Below are positions 29,247 to 39,908 of a DNA stretch of 64,000 nt, piece after piece; position 1 is the first letter of the stretch, and each line of letters opens with the position of its first letter. Source of the stretch: Symbiodinium natans (taxonomy: Eukaryota; Sar; Dinophyceae; Suessiales; Symbiodiniaceae); the NCBI GenBank assembly GCA_905221605.1, contig CAJNDS010002171.1, positions 1 to 64,000 of the forward strand. Direction: 5' to 3'. Made by a program: the position numbers and the translations under genes. The notes below the pieces were generated by a model. The model saw nothing but the letters and a program-made list of their open reading frames with translations, was not told where the DNA came from and made no database searches.

Positions 29247-29310
29247 GGGGGGCGGGGCCAAGCGGGGGAGGGTTTTGGGGTGGGGGTTGGGGGTGGGGGG
29301 GGTTCGGATT
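29210..29310. repeat. G homopolymer tract
   Basis: About 35 G residues followed by GGGGT-rich sequence. Likely unstable and difficult to sequence. Downstream, a short plus open stretch (N-N-A-T-E-K-R-L-A-E-M-L-Q-T, 29420-29466) may be an exon. Confidence 0.85.
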
Positions 29311-29734
29311 TAGGCCCCTCTATGGGCTCCCTAAACCCTAACCCCAAACCCAAAATGCTGAGGTTTGCAGGTGCTTCGGGAACTCGGGACCCCCCCCCCC
29401 CCCCACCCCCGCCCCACAAGAACAATGCGACAGAGAAGCGCTTGGCAGAAATGCTGCAAACCCTAAACCCTAAACCCGAAACGCCAAACCCTAAACCCCA
29501 AACAACTCAAACAAACCCCTGCCCCAACTGCCGATCGAGGGCCTCCACCTCGCAGTGGAGCCCTGTCCGGCGACGGAGAAGTTCGGAAGCTTCGGTACAG
29601 TTTAGGTTTTAGGGTTTAGGGTTTGGGGTTTAGGGTTTAGGGTTTAGCGTTTAGACTTAGGGTTAGGGTTTGGGGTTTGGGGTTTTGGGGTTTGAAGGCT
29701 TTCAGGCTTGGGGGGGGGGGGGGGGGGTTGGTGT

Positions 29735-29890
29735 TTAGAGCATTTCGGCCAAGACCTGGCTTTGAATAGCAGCCCTCATCATGACATGGAGCTCATCAGA
29801 AGGGCCCCTTATACTTTAGACGCCATGATGGGTTGCTGCGGCAGATGCCGAACCCCGACAGCTTCTGGGTCCTTAAGTAGCCTAGCGAGT
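29735..29890 (+). CDS. Exon candidate
   Basis: Plus frame E-H-F-G-Q-D-L-A-L-N-S-S-P-H-H-D-M-E-L continuing R-R-A-P-Y-T-L-D-A-M-M-G-C-C-G-R-C. Good protein character, no family recognised. Preceded by a G-tract (29709-29727). Confidence 0.4.
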
Positions 29891-30442
29891 TTCCAAAAAA
29901 CTACCCTGAGTACCAACCGTCAACTCTGGACTCCCACCCTTTAAAACTCTGCAAGCCCCCACACCCAAAACCGTAAACAACAAATCTCCTAGCTGCGAAG
30001 CCCCTGCAGAGAGCCCCAAGCCTACAAAGCTCTGCTGAACCCGAGCATCCCATCCTGCATCCGGACGGAGCCGAAGACTGCAACGATGCCGAGCTGTATG
30101 TAGATCTTGGATTCAGGGTTTAGGGCTCAGTGTTCAGGGTTTAGGGCTCAGGGTTCAGGGTTTACGGTTTAGGGTTCAGGGTTGTTCCTAGATCCTTTTT
30201 CCCAAAACCCCTGAGCCTACCTGGATGGAACAGAGTGTGTTGGGGCCTTCCTCTTGCCACCCGCGGGCTAAGCAGGGTTTAGCATTTACAGTGTCAGGTT
30301 AAGAAGCTCCGTTTTCCCCCCACATACTGATCTAGAGACCTCCTGTAGCCCGCCATCTGTTCATGTACTTGCCTCTTTACCCTAAACCCTAAACCCTAAA
30401 CCCTAAACCCTAAACCCTAAACCCTAACCCTAAACCCTAAAC

Positions 30443-30780
30443 TATGGGTGAAAGAGGTGCCTCCAGCCAACACTTCGAGCCCGGTGCTGCTGAGTTCCCT
30501 GGCATACTTGCCCAGTGGTACGTCGCAATTGCCGTCCCCGTAGCGCCAAAGCGCACCTGCGATGGGCTCCCCCGCCCTTCCCCCCTTTTAGGGTTCAGGG
30601 TTTAGGGTTCAGGGTTTAGGGTTCAGGGTTTAGGGTTTAGGGTTTAGGGTTTAGGGTTTAGGGTTTAGGGTTTAGGGTTTAGGGTTTAGGGTTTAGGGTT
30701 TAGGGTTCCAACCGTGGAACTTTTTCGACAGAGGGTACACCAGGTCTCCTTTGCCCAGTGTGCCATGACCTTGTGTATAG
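30443..30780 (-). CDS. Two exons with an RCC1-like motif, partial
   Basis: Exons 30780-30713 and 30556-30443 join in frame across a GT-AG intron (30557-30712) that contains telomeric repeats. The first contains G-H-G-T-L-G-K-G-D, matching the G-x-G-x-L-G-x-G-D core of RCC1 blades. The second reads A-L-W-R-Y-G-D-G-N-C-D-V-P-L-G-K and ends F-T-H. The second exon's donor is telomeric (CATA|GTTTAGGG). Only one motif is visible, so the family call is tentative. Confidence 0.45.
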
Positions 30781-31033
30781 CTCATGCTCTTTTGAGCCCT
30801 GGTTCAATGCTGGACATGAAGCCGCAACACCATGAGGGATCAAGAACCGAGGCCACCAAAACCTTGCAACCTGAGGCCTAAACCCCAGGGCGTGTCCTGC
30901 CTAGAGCACAAATCCAGAGATAGGCGCCCAGAGCCAGCATTAATCCAGTGAACTGCGCAAGGGCACAGACGATGCGATAGACTCGCCTGTGTACCTGGCA
31001 GTCTTTCCGCTCTTCTCGGTCAAGCGGTCTAAC

Positions 31034-31146
31034 TTGGGAGGTTCCCCCTTAGACTGACAGTCCTTGCTAAGGGATTCCATGAATCATTAGGGGGTACGAT
31101 AATCCCTATTTAGGCTTGTTAGTATAAAGGGGGGGAACATCCCAAG
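31034..31146. mobile_element. Family B element
   Basis: Ends TTGGGAGGTTCCCCCTTAGA and TATAAAGGGGGGGAACATCCC, with GACAGTCC retained on the left only; the right half is diverged. Confidence 0.8.
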
Positions 31147-31599
31147 GTATAACCCTGCACCCTAAACCCTCCACCCTCAAGGGGGCAGATGCACGAGCTA
31201 AACTACATTTCTGAGCACCGTACAAGCAGAACAGAACACTAGGGTTGCGGCCTTTTGTGGGGGCCCTAAACCAAACCCAAACCGGCAGTTGCTTCTGCTC
31301 TGGCTGGCCTGTAACAGTGCCGTCTTCTAGCCCTACACATTAGTTAGGAGCCTCGAGCCTCGAGCCTAAGACCGGAGCCTAAATGATTCCCAACATATTC
31401 TCCTTCCAACTCCGATATACGTATCATGCAAACTACCCCCCCCCCCCCCCCCTCGCCCCCCAAAAAAAAACGGATGGGCCCCTAAGCCCTACACCCTGAA
31501 CCCTGAAGGCTACCTTAAGAACCCAAAGCCTCCTCTTTTCTAGGGTTCTCTTTAGAAAAAAGGCTGAAATGATTCTTGGGTTACCTACAGGAAGAAGTT

Positions 31600-31625
31600 T
31601 TTTTTTTTTTTTTTTTGGGGGGGGG
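31600..31625. repeat. T-tract then G-tract
   Basis: About 18 T followed by about 9 G. A C-tract plus A-tract lies at 31435-31468. Low complexity. Confidence 0.85.
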
Positions 31626-31767
31626 TGGTTTCTGGTAGAACCTAAATGGCCACAACTCTCTCTCATTGAAGGCTGGCAAAGCTCTTGATTGAGCCCCAAG
31701 CCTTTCAGGGGGGTTAAACTCTTACCCCGTAAGGTTGTCTCAACTCGGACTGTGTTCGCGGCGAACG

Positions 31768-32310
31768 CACAAGTCTGCCTCAAATCAGGCTGTATTTGAG
31801 GCAGACTTTTTGTTTGGGCAACATGATAGCGGGGCAGGTAAGTCTGCCTCAAATCGGGCTGTATTTGAGGCAGACTTGTGTTCCTGCAGGATGACCGCGG
31901 GAAGGGTGGGCAAACCAGCAGCACTGAATTTGACCTTTCGTCCGAGCAAAATGACAGCGGCACAGGTAGATGGGCCACGCCCCTACCTCTTCCCAGCTCT
32001 GGCTCCAGCCACAAGTCTGCCTCAAAAGACAGAGGCAGACTCTGGGACCGAAGGGAGGAGGGGGTTTGGGGATGCCATTTGCCCCACTTGCCCACTTGCC
32101 CACTTCCCCCACTTTCCCCTCTTGCCCTGCTTGCCCCACTTGCCCCACTTCTGCCACGTCCTCCCACCTCCCGGCCCCAGCCCCAGCCCCAACTCCAACC
32201 CCCCCAAGTGGAGCAAGTGGGGCAAAATCAATTCGCTCCACCAGGCCACCAAGTGGGGCAAATGGGGCAAGTGGGGCAACGTCGATTAGCTCTTCCGGAA
32301 AAGCAAGTGG
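31768..32310. repeat. Paired 38-bp hairpins and CTTGCCCC minisatellite
   Basis: Two copies, ~70 bp apart (31771-31808, 31841-31878), of a hairpin with arms AAGTCTGCCTCAAAT and ATTTGAGGCAGACTT. The sequence AAGTCTGCCTCAAA recurs at 32012. From 32080 the unit CTTGCCCCA is tandemly repeated, and its complement TGGGGCAAG reappears at 32215-32310, so the region is itself an inverted repeat. Open frames across it on both strands (up to 244 codons) are judged non-coding. Confidence 0.75.
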
Positions 32311-32526
32311 GGCAATGACAATTAGTGGTGGCCGTGGGCGCCCCCAATGTGATATGGCCATTGGGTCCCCCAACCCAAGGGTGCAACCTTCGGGGTGCAA
32401 GGTAAAGATCCCATGGATACAAATGGCCTTCGGACGTCCCGGCTGGCTTGAGGCTTGGCTTCGAAGGTTAGGCTGTTGGCCGTAGCTGAATTTAGGGGTT
32501 TGGGACTTCAAGAAGCGTTTTTTTTT

Positions 32527-32735
32527 TGGGGGGGGGGGGGTGGGGGGGGGTGGGGCTGGGGGTGGGGGGGGTGGGGGTGGGGGTGGGGGTGGGGGTGGGG
32601 GTGGGGGGGGGGGGGTGGGGGTGGGGGTGGGGGTGGGGGTGGTGGGGGGTGGGGGTGGGGGTGGGGGTGGGGGTGGGGGTGGGGGGGGTGGGGGTGGGGG
32701 TGGGGGGTGGGGGTGGGGGGGTGGTGGGCAGGGGG
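32527..32735. repeat. GGGGGT/GGGGTG tract
   Basis: About 200 bp composed only of G and T in GGGGGTG units apart from a few bases. Strong G-quadruplex potential. Adjacent telomere-like block CCCTCAA/CCCTAAA at 32750-32826. Confidence 0.95.
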
Positions 32736-32824
32736 GCCCCTAAGCCTAGTAAACCCTAAACCCTCAACCCTAAACCCTCAACCCTCAACCCTAAACCCCA
32801 AACCCTCAACCCTCAACCCTCAAC

Positions 32825-32931
32825 CCTGGCCGCCACCTGCTGCTGGTATTGCTCGTCATTCTGCGGCCGGCGCACACCGAGCTCGGCCAAAATGCGAAGC
32901 AGGTGGCAGAACCTCAAGATGCCAGGAGCTG
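32825..32931 (-). CDS. Exon candidate with telomere-variant donor
   Basis: Minus frame R-F-C-H-L-L-R-I-L-A-E-L-G-V-R-R-P-Q-N-D continuing Y-Q-Q-Q-V-A-A-R, donor AGG|GTTGAGGGTTGAGG. Strong protein character, no family named. Confidence 0.55.
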
Positions 32932-33477
32932 CTGGGGCTTAGGGAGGCTTGTATAGGGTTTAGGGTTTAGGGTTTAGGGCTTAGGGCTTAGGGTTCGGGG
33001 CTTGGGGCTTCAGGATTAGAGTGGTTTAGGATTTAGGGTTTAGGGCTTACAGGGTTTAGAGGGTATAGGGCTTCTACTATTTGCTTGTGAACCCCCCAAA
33101 AAACACTATTCTTCCTTGTAAAGGGTAATATAGGGATTGGCATCCTTTTTTCTTCTTCTTCTTCTTCTTCTTCTGCTTTGTGGTTAGGGGGGGAAGATTC
33201 TTAATTCAGCACATAGCAGGCTTTTAGGGCTTCTAGGGGTTTGGAGTTGCAAAAGGATTTGTGCCTGGAGTGTGCTATAGAGGTTTGGGGATTTGGGGTC
33301 TTTAGGGGTTTCGCTTTTTTGGGGGATTGAGGGTCGTGTTTTTTTTTTTTGAACGGGTTGAGGTTGTTTCTGGAGATGTGGGGCTTTAATAAGGGTTTGG
33401 GACTTTAGGGATTAAGGACTTGGCGGTTCTCAGGGTTTACAGTCATAAAACCTAAACAGGACCTGTCCTAAGCCCTG

Positions 33478-33668
33478 AACGAACCTGAACCCTGAACCCT
33501 GAACCCCTGAACCCCTGAACCCCTGAACCCCTGAACCCCTGAACCCCTGAACCCCTGACCCCCTGAACCCCTGAACCCCTGAACCCCTGAACCCCTGAAC
33601 CCCTGAACCCCTGAACCCCTGAACCCCTGAACCCCTGAACCCCTGAACCCCTGAACCCTAAACCCTAA
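33478..33668. repeat. CCCCTGAA octamer satellite
   Basis: About 20 perfect copies of the 8-mer CCCCTGAA, ending in CCCTAAA units. Longest single octamer telomere variant in the window. A (TTC)n run lies at 33146-33174. Confidence 0.95.
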
Positions 33669-33780
33669 AACCCTAAACAGCCCTAAACCATATAAATCCG
33701 CTGCACGGCCCAAGTCTAGCCTTTTTGCAGAGCTCCCGAAGATCCTATAGATCCTACCTGAGACTTTTCCAAGACCCAAG

Positions 33781-33968
33781 CTTAGTTGTCCAATAGCCTA
33801 AACCCTAAACCCTAAACCCTAAACCCTAAACCCTAAACCCTAAACCCTAAACCCTAAACCCCAAAAAACCCTAAACGAAACCCTAGCCGTGGCCCAAAAT
33901 AGTTTAAACTTTTCTTTTAGTACGGGGGTTTAGTATACCCAAAAAGTTTAACGTCACCTATTGGGTCC
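33781..33968. mobile_element. Family F element with internal telomeric array, copy 1
   Basis: Left end CTTAGTTGTCCAATAG, right end CACCTATTGGGTCC. Between them an ~9-unit CCCTAAA array occupies the left third, then a unique core AGTTTAAAC...TTTAGTATACCCAAAAAGTTTAA. Confidence 0.85.
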
Positions 33969-34850
33969 TTTGCGGCTCCTGGGTTCAGGGCATGGGCTGT
34001 ATAGGGTTCTGGGTTTGAGGTTTTCCCTGAACCCCAAACCCTCAACCCTTGTAGGGCTGAAAGTTTTGGGTTCCTTGTGAAGGATTGCTGCCCCTCCCCT
34101 CCTCCCCCGCCCGAAATTCGCCGGCGTTGTTCTCAAAACTGTGGGGGAAGAAGGTAGGACCCAGAGCAAGGTTTTAGGGCTTTGGGTTTCCGGTTTAGGG
34201 TTAGGCCCTTATTCCCTTCTTTTAGGGTTTAGGCTCCCTTATGAGCCCCTGTAAACCAAACAGGAGACCCCTAACCCCCTAAACCCCAAACACTAAACTC
34301 TAGGCACCCTTTTTTCTTCCTAGCTACTCTTGCAGATGCTTTTTGACCTAAGGAAAGCACATGCCTCAATCGGATTATTGTAATTTGGGGCTGTAGGGTT
34401 TATGGCTTAGGGTTAAAAGGGTGTGTGTGGGGGGGGGGGGGGGTATATGATCCAATTGCAGGGTTCATTCGGCGCGCAAGGAGTATTACGTATAACATGA
34501 TAAGACACTAGGTGCCCCCGAGGGTTTAGGGTTTAGGGTTGAGGGTTGAGGGTTTAGGGAGAAAATGGTGCTTTTTCTCCGAAAGCCTCCCGTTATAAGC
34601 CATTGTTCTTTGCCAAGACCCAGAGCACAACATCTCAGAGTGTTGGGTTGGCTCAGTCTGGGATCATACACAGATGCTACTTCAGGCTGTAGATCTGGAC
34701 CCTAAACTCTAAACCCTAAACCCCTAAACCCTAAACCCCTGCTCTTGCCGACATAGCTGTTGCCTCAACCGTCGTCACGGGCTCCCAATCCGTGTTTTCA
34801 AGGTGGAGGCGGTGGTGGGGGCGGACGGGAACCTGACGAACACGGCTGCT

Positions 34851-34997
34851 CTTAGTTGCCCAATGCCCTAAACCCTAAACCCTAAACCCTAAACCCTAAA
34901 CCCTAAACCCTAAACCCTAAACCCAAAAAAGTTTAAACTTCGCTTTTTGTATTGCTTTAGTATATCCAAAAAGTTTAAAGTTCACCTATTGGGCCCC
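34851..34997. mobile_element. Family F element with internal telomeric array, copy 2
   Basis: Left end CTTAGTTGCCCAATG, right end TTCACCTATTGGGCCCC, core AAGTTTAAACTTCGC...TTTAGTATATCCAAAAAGTTTAAAG. An ~8-unit CCCTAAA array sits at the same place as in copy 1, so the array was probably present in the ancestral element. Confidence 0.85.
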
Positions 34998-35065
34998 TAA
35001 GTGCTCTAATAAGGAGGGGCTATAAGGCCCTATAATCCCTATCATCAACCCTACAAAAAACCGCT

Positions 35066-38000
35066 TTAAGGGGGGTTACAGGGTAGAATAGCCCCCGGTC
35101 CTGGTGATAGGACTTCCTGAGTCTCAATGTGCCCCTTCTCAACGGCGTAGTCGAGAGCCGTCTGGCCAAAGACATCCCGCGGCTTCGGGTCGGCATTGGC
35201 TTCCAAGAGCAAGCGGACAACGTCACTGTAGCCGTACCGAGCTGCCTGGGGTTGGCATTCAAACCCCACTGAAACATATTTAGATACAGGGTTCCCTTGC
35301 ACACCCAAATAAGGGAAAGAAGAAACATATTTAGATATAGGGCTCCCTTATCAACCCAAGTAAGGAAAAGAACACAAATGTCCCAAAAACCAGAGCCGAG
35401 ATGCTAGTATGATCGGCGTGTCGCCAAAACGACCCCTGGAGTCCTTGTCCGCGCCGGCGCTCAGCAGGAGGCGCGCAATCTCCTTGGCTACACTCAGGAG
35501 GGTAGCTATACATTGAACTTCTAGCTGCCTTAATAAGAAACCCAATAGACCTAAAAAAGGTAAGGATCTACAGATCTACAGTTACAGTAAGTGTGCCACA
35601 AAGTCTCAATGTGCCCATCTGCGCACGCTGCGCTGAGGGCCCCCTCCAACACCTGACCACCACCACCATCTTCGAGCAGCATTCGCACCTAGACTCGCCA
35701 TTAGAGCCTTAACAAAAAACACTATTCTGAAGTACCCTAACCTCACTAAAAGATATATTCTAAAATGCCCTCTTGGGGTTTCATATAAACAAAAAATATT
35801 AAGGAACAAAAAAAAAACATCCCAAGGGGGGGTGTAGGGACGACGTGCGCATGGCCTTTTCCGGCGGCCCAGGCCTTGGTAGCCCAGGTAACCATACGAC
35901 AATCGGGGAACCCCCCCCCCCCCTTTTTGTTGGGTCTATGGCTTCGGGTTTAGGGTTTAGGGTTTAGGGTTTAGGGGCTATTTTATAAGGGAACCCAAAA
36001 AAAAAGGTAAAGGGAAATTGTAATAAGGGCACCCTTCTTTTTCCGGTTGGTTACTTTACAAGGGAAGCCATTTAAAAAAAGGTAAAGGGTACCACTGGGC
36101 TGCCAAGAAGCTAACGGGGAATTGTCAGCCTCATCCCCAAAGAATCCCTGGTCGGCAGCACTGGGAGGGCCGACTCTCACGAGCACTTTCACGATTTCAG
36201 CATGGCCTAGACCCGGGACTCGCCTAGGAATAAAGAGGGTACCCTTTTTTGGTTCTAAGGGGAAATATCAGGGAACCCCCAAGCCCTAAAAAGGGAAAAA
36301 AGGGCCTACTCCTGGTCCTAGTGGCCCTCTGTGCATGCGAAGAAGAGGGCTGTCTGCTTCCGATGGTTTGTCATCTGCGTGTCCGCACCCTGATCCACCA
36401 GAAACCGTGCCAGCTCAGCATGTCCGTTTCTTGTTGCAAGTATCAGCGGCGTGTCTCCCTCTTCATGGCGGTAGTTCTTGTCAGCTCGGAGTTCGAGCAG
36501 GCAGCGCGCCACGCCCACGCGGCCGTGCACGCAAGCGTAGACGGCCAGCTCGTAGCCAGCCCACCACCGCTGGTCTGCGGTCGCGAGCGACTGCATGACC
36601 AACTGTAAGTCCCATGATTCCTAGGGTTTAGGGTTTAGGGTTTAGGGTTTATAGTTTAGGGTTTAGGGTTTAAGGTGGAGTAACCTAATTAGGAATGAGA
36701 AGAGTAGCCTTTGTGATACTCAGGAGATTCTAAAGGAACCCCAACCCAAAAAAAAAGGAAATAAGGGCCTACTCCAGGTCCACGATTCTTCCAGCTTGGC
36801 GTCATCATTCAAGCGCCGGCCCTGGTACAAGAACTGCTGCGCGCAAACCGGCAAGTCGTGCAAGGTGCGCAAGGAGACCTTCTTGGTAGTACCAGTAGCA
36901 ACCATCTTAGAAGGGCACCCAGGAACCATCTCATAAAAAGGGCACCCTTTTTTGGTTAGCTAGTTACTCTTCATGTATAAATACATAAATAAATAAATAT
37001 AAATATAAATATAAATATAAATATAAATATATGCTCACCCCCCCCCCCATGATCTAGGTCGAAAGGCCTTTCGGGCCCATCGAAGCGAGATTTAAACCTA
37101 AGTCGGAATGAAAATTAAAAGGCCACTGGCCTCATTCGTAGTAAAACTTTTTTTAGAAATCTAAATTTGCCAATTAAAAGCCGCACCCTATGAAATCCTC
37201 TTCTGGGGCCTGCCTGTCCGTAACAAAATCTCACAAGAGCTTTATATGCAGAGGTTACAGCCTCAGAAATCCTCATCTGGGCTTCCTTCCTATTTTATTG
37301 AGAAAATGCTTCTACATAAGAAGCCCACACCCTACGAAAAGAATTCTATACTTAAAGGCCACACCCTATGAAATCCTCTTCTGGGCCCTCTTAATGAAAT
37401 TTCAGTAGACTTGTGTCTGATAAAGCCACAGCTTCGTTCGTAATTAACCCAAGTAAAAAAATATTAAGAGGCCCAGCCCCAAGACATCCTCTTCTAAGCC
37501 TCATTGATTAATACCTATTTAGAACATTTTTGTTTTTCCCACACCTTGTGAAATCTTTCGCTGGCCCCATTCGTAATGAAACGCAATTTGATTTCATATT
37601 GTAAGCCCACACCCTAAGAAATCCTCTTCTGGGCTTCGTTCGTAATTGAACCCAAGTAAAGCAAGTGTATATTCAGAGGCCAACCCCAGGACCTCCTCCT
37701 CGCAATGAAACCGAGTTAGAATTCTATATTGCAGACCATACCCTATGAAATCCCTTTCTGGCCCCTATTTGTAATGAAGATTAATTAGAATTCTGTATTA
37801 CAAAGCCACACGCCAAGAAATCCTCATTAGACCTTCGTTTGTAATTAGACTTATTTTCGATTTGCCAAGATGCTTGTATTAAAAAAAGCCACACCATTCT
37901 GGGGCCTGTTCGTAACAGAATCTCGTAAGAAGTTTACAATTCTAGGTAAGAAGCCCACACCCTAAGAAGTTGTGACCTAGGCTAGGTTCGTATGTAACTC

Positions 38001-39875
38001 TTGGACAGAAATTTATATCATGAGCCCCCATTTGTATTTGAATGTACTTACAATTCCATATTTAACCGCTAGGCCCTATGAAATCCTCTTCTGGTGCCTA
38101 TTAGTGAAATGTCAATAGACTTGTATATGATAAAGCCATAGCTTCGTTAGTAAATTAAACCCAAGTCAAACAAACAAATTAAGAGGCCCCGCCACAAGAC
38201 ATCCTCTTCTAAGCTTCATTGGTTAATACCTATTTGGAATTCTATTTTGCAGACCACACCCTATGAAATTCTCCCCTGGCCTCGCTTCATACTACAATGT
38301 TATTTGAGGTTTGTATTAAAACGCCACACCCTAAGAAATCCTCATCTGGACTCGTTTGGAATTCCACTTAAATTGAATTTTAAGTTTAGAGGCCACACCC
38401 CTTTGGACAGAATTTAAACGGCCACACCCTAAGACCTGTGTATGGTAAAGCCACAGCTTCGTTCGTAAAACCAAACCAAGTAAAACAATTAAGAGGCCAC
38501 GCCCTTCTAAGCCTCATTCGTTACTACCTCTTTGGAATTTCATTTTACCGACCACACCCTGTGAAAGTCTCCTCTGGCCCCGCTTCGTAATGAAATGTAA
38601 TTTGAGGTTTGCACTAAAACACCACACCCTAAGAAATCCTCAACTGGACTTCCTTTGTGATTCCACTTAAATAGACGTTTAAATTAAGAGGCCACACCCC
38701 AAGACATCCTCTTCGAAGCCCCACTCTTTTTTAAGTCCAATTAGACTTTTGAATTGCAGGTCCACATCCTCAAAAGAACCACACCCTAAGAAACCCTCTC
38801 TATTTCTTTTTTTTATTACTTTTCATATTAAGACGCCACATCCCAAGACATCCTCTTTTAAGCCTCATTCGTAATTAAATCTAATGGAACTTTACATGTT
38901 AACGCCACGCCCTGCATACCGAATAGGCTGAATTGAAAAAAAAACGAATGGTGGGTGTGTTTGTGTGCTTTTCTCTGTGTGTGTGCAAGGCAGTCACATT
39001 AGCAGAAACAACGTATAACAATACACATTCTTTATACAAGAAAAGTATTTTTTGCAAAATTTGCTTAAAAAAAAAACCCAAAAATCCAAAAAATCCAAAA
39101 ATTCAAAACCATGGAGCCGGGAGGCCGCCTTTTTTGGATTTTTTGGTTTTCTCGAGGTTTTTTTGGTTTTTTTTGGAAAAATCCAAAAAAAACCATGGTT
39201 TTTTTTGGATTTTACTTGCTCCTGGCCTCAAAAACCTAAAAAACACATTGGTTTTTTTTGGATTTTGAGTGAAAATCCAAAAAAACCCTCGTGTTTTTTT
39301 AGTTTCTGAGACCAGGAGCACCTGAAATCCAAAAAAACACGAGGGTTTTTTTGGATTTTCACTCAAAATCCAAAAAAAACCATGTGTTTTTTAGGTTTTT
39401 GAGGCCAGGAGCAAGTAAAATCCAAAAAAACCATGGTTTTTTTTGGATTTTTCCAAAAAAAACCAAAAAAACCTCGAGAAAACAAAAAAATCCAAAAAAG
39501 GCGGCCTCCCGGCTCCATGGTTTTGAATTTTTGGATTTTTGGATTTTTGGATTTGTGTCAAAATTTGCAAATTCTGCAAAAAAGAAGTGTTTTTTGCATA
39601 CAATTCTGTGTTTATAAGCCTGTCCTATGCAAATAATTCATAGACATGTTTACCAAATTGCATTTTCCTGTGTTTTTGGGGTGTTTTTTTATGTGGTGAT
39701 GTGGAAGTAGTGCTAAACACACGCGTTTTTCACTATTTACAGGTTTTCTCGCATAGGACTAGACGTGCAAAAACAGGACATCGCCTAGCATAGCCAGCAT
39801 GTCATTTTAATCGGTATTTACGAGGGTTTTTATAGAGACAAAGCAAAACCTAGATCATGGGGGGGGGGTGACCAA

Positions 39876-39908
<33 letters not shown>

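Noticed and set aside
32455-32970. Gly/Val/Trp-rich ORFs (67-171 codons)
   Set aside because: Artefact of a (GGGGGTG)n tract; only the minus exon at 32931-32825 in this span looks like protein.
33468-33779. 103-codon ORF of G-F-R-G-S-G-V-Q repeats
   Set aside because: Translation of the CCCCTGAA octamer satellite, whose 8-bp period gives an 8-residue peptide period in every frame.
37055-38930. CRISPR-like array (repeated core with variable spacers)
   Set aside because: Repeats are too diverged, spacing varies 60-75 bp, context is an intron of a eukaryotic gene, and no cas-like genes are present.
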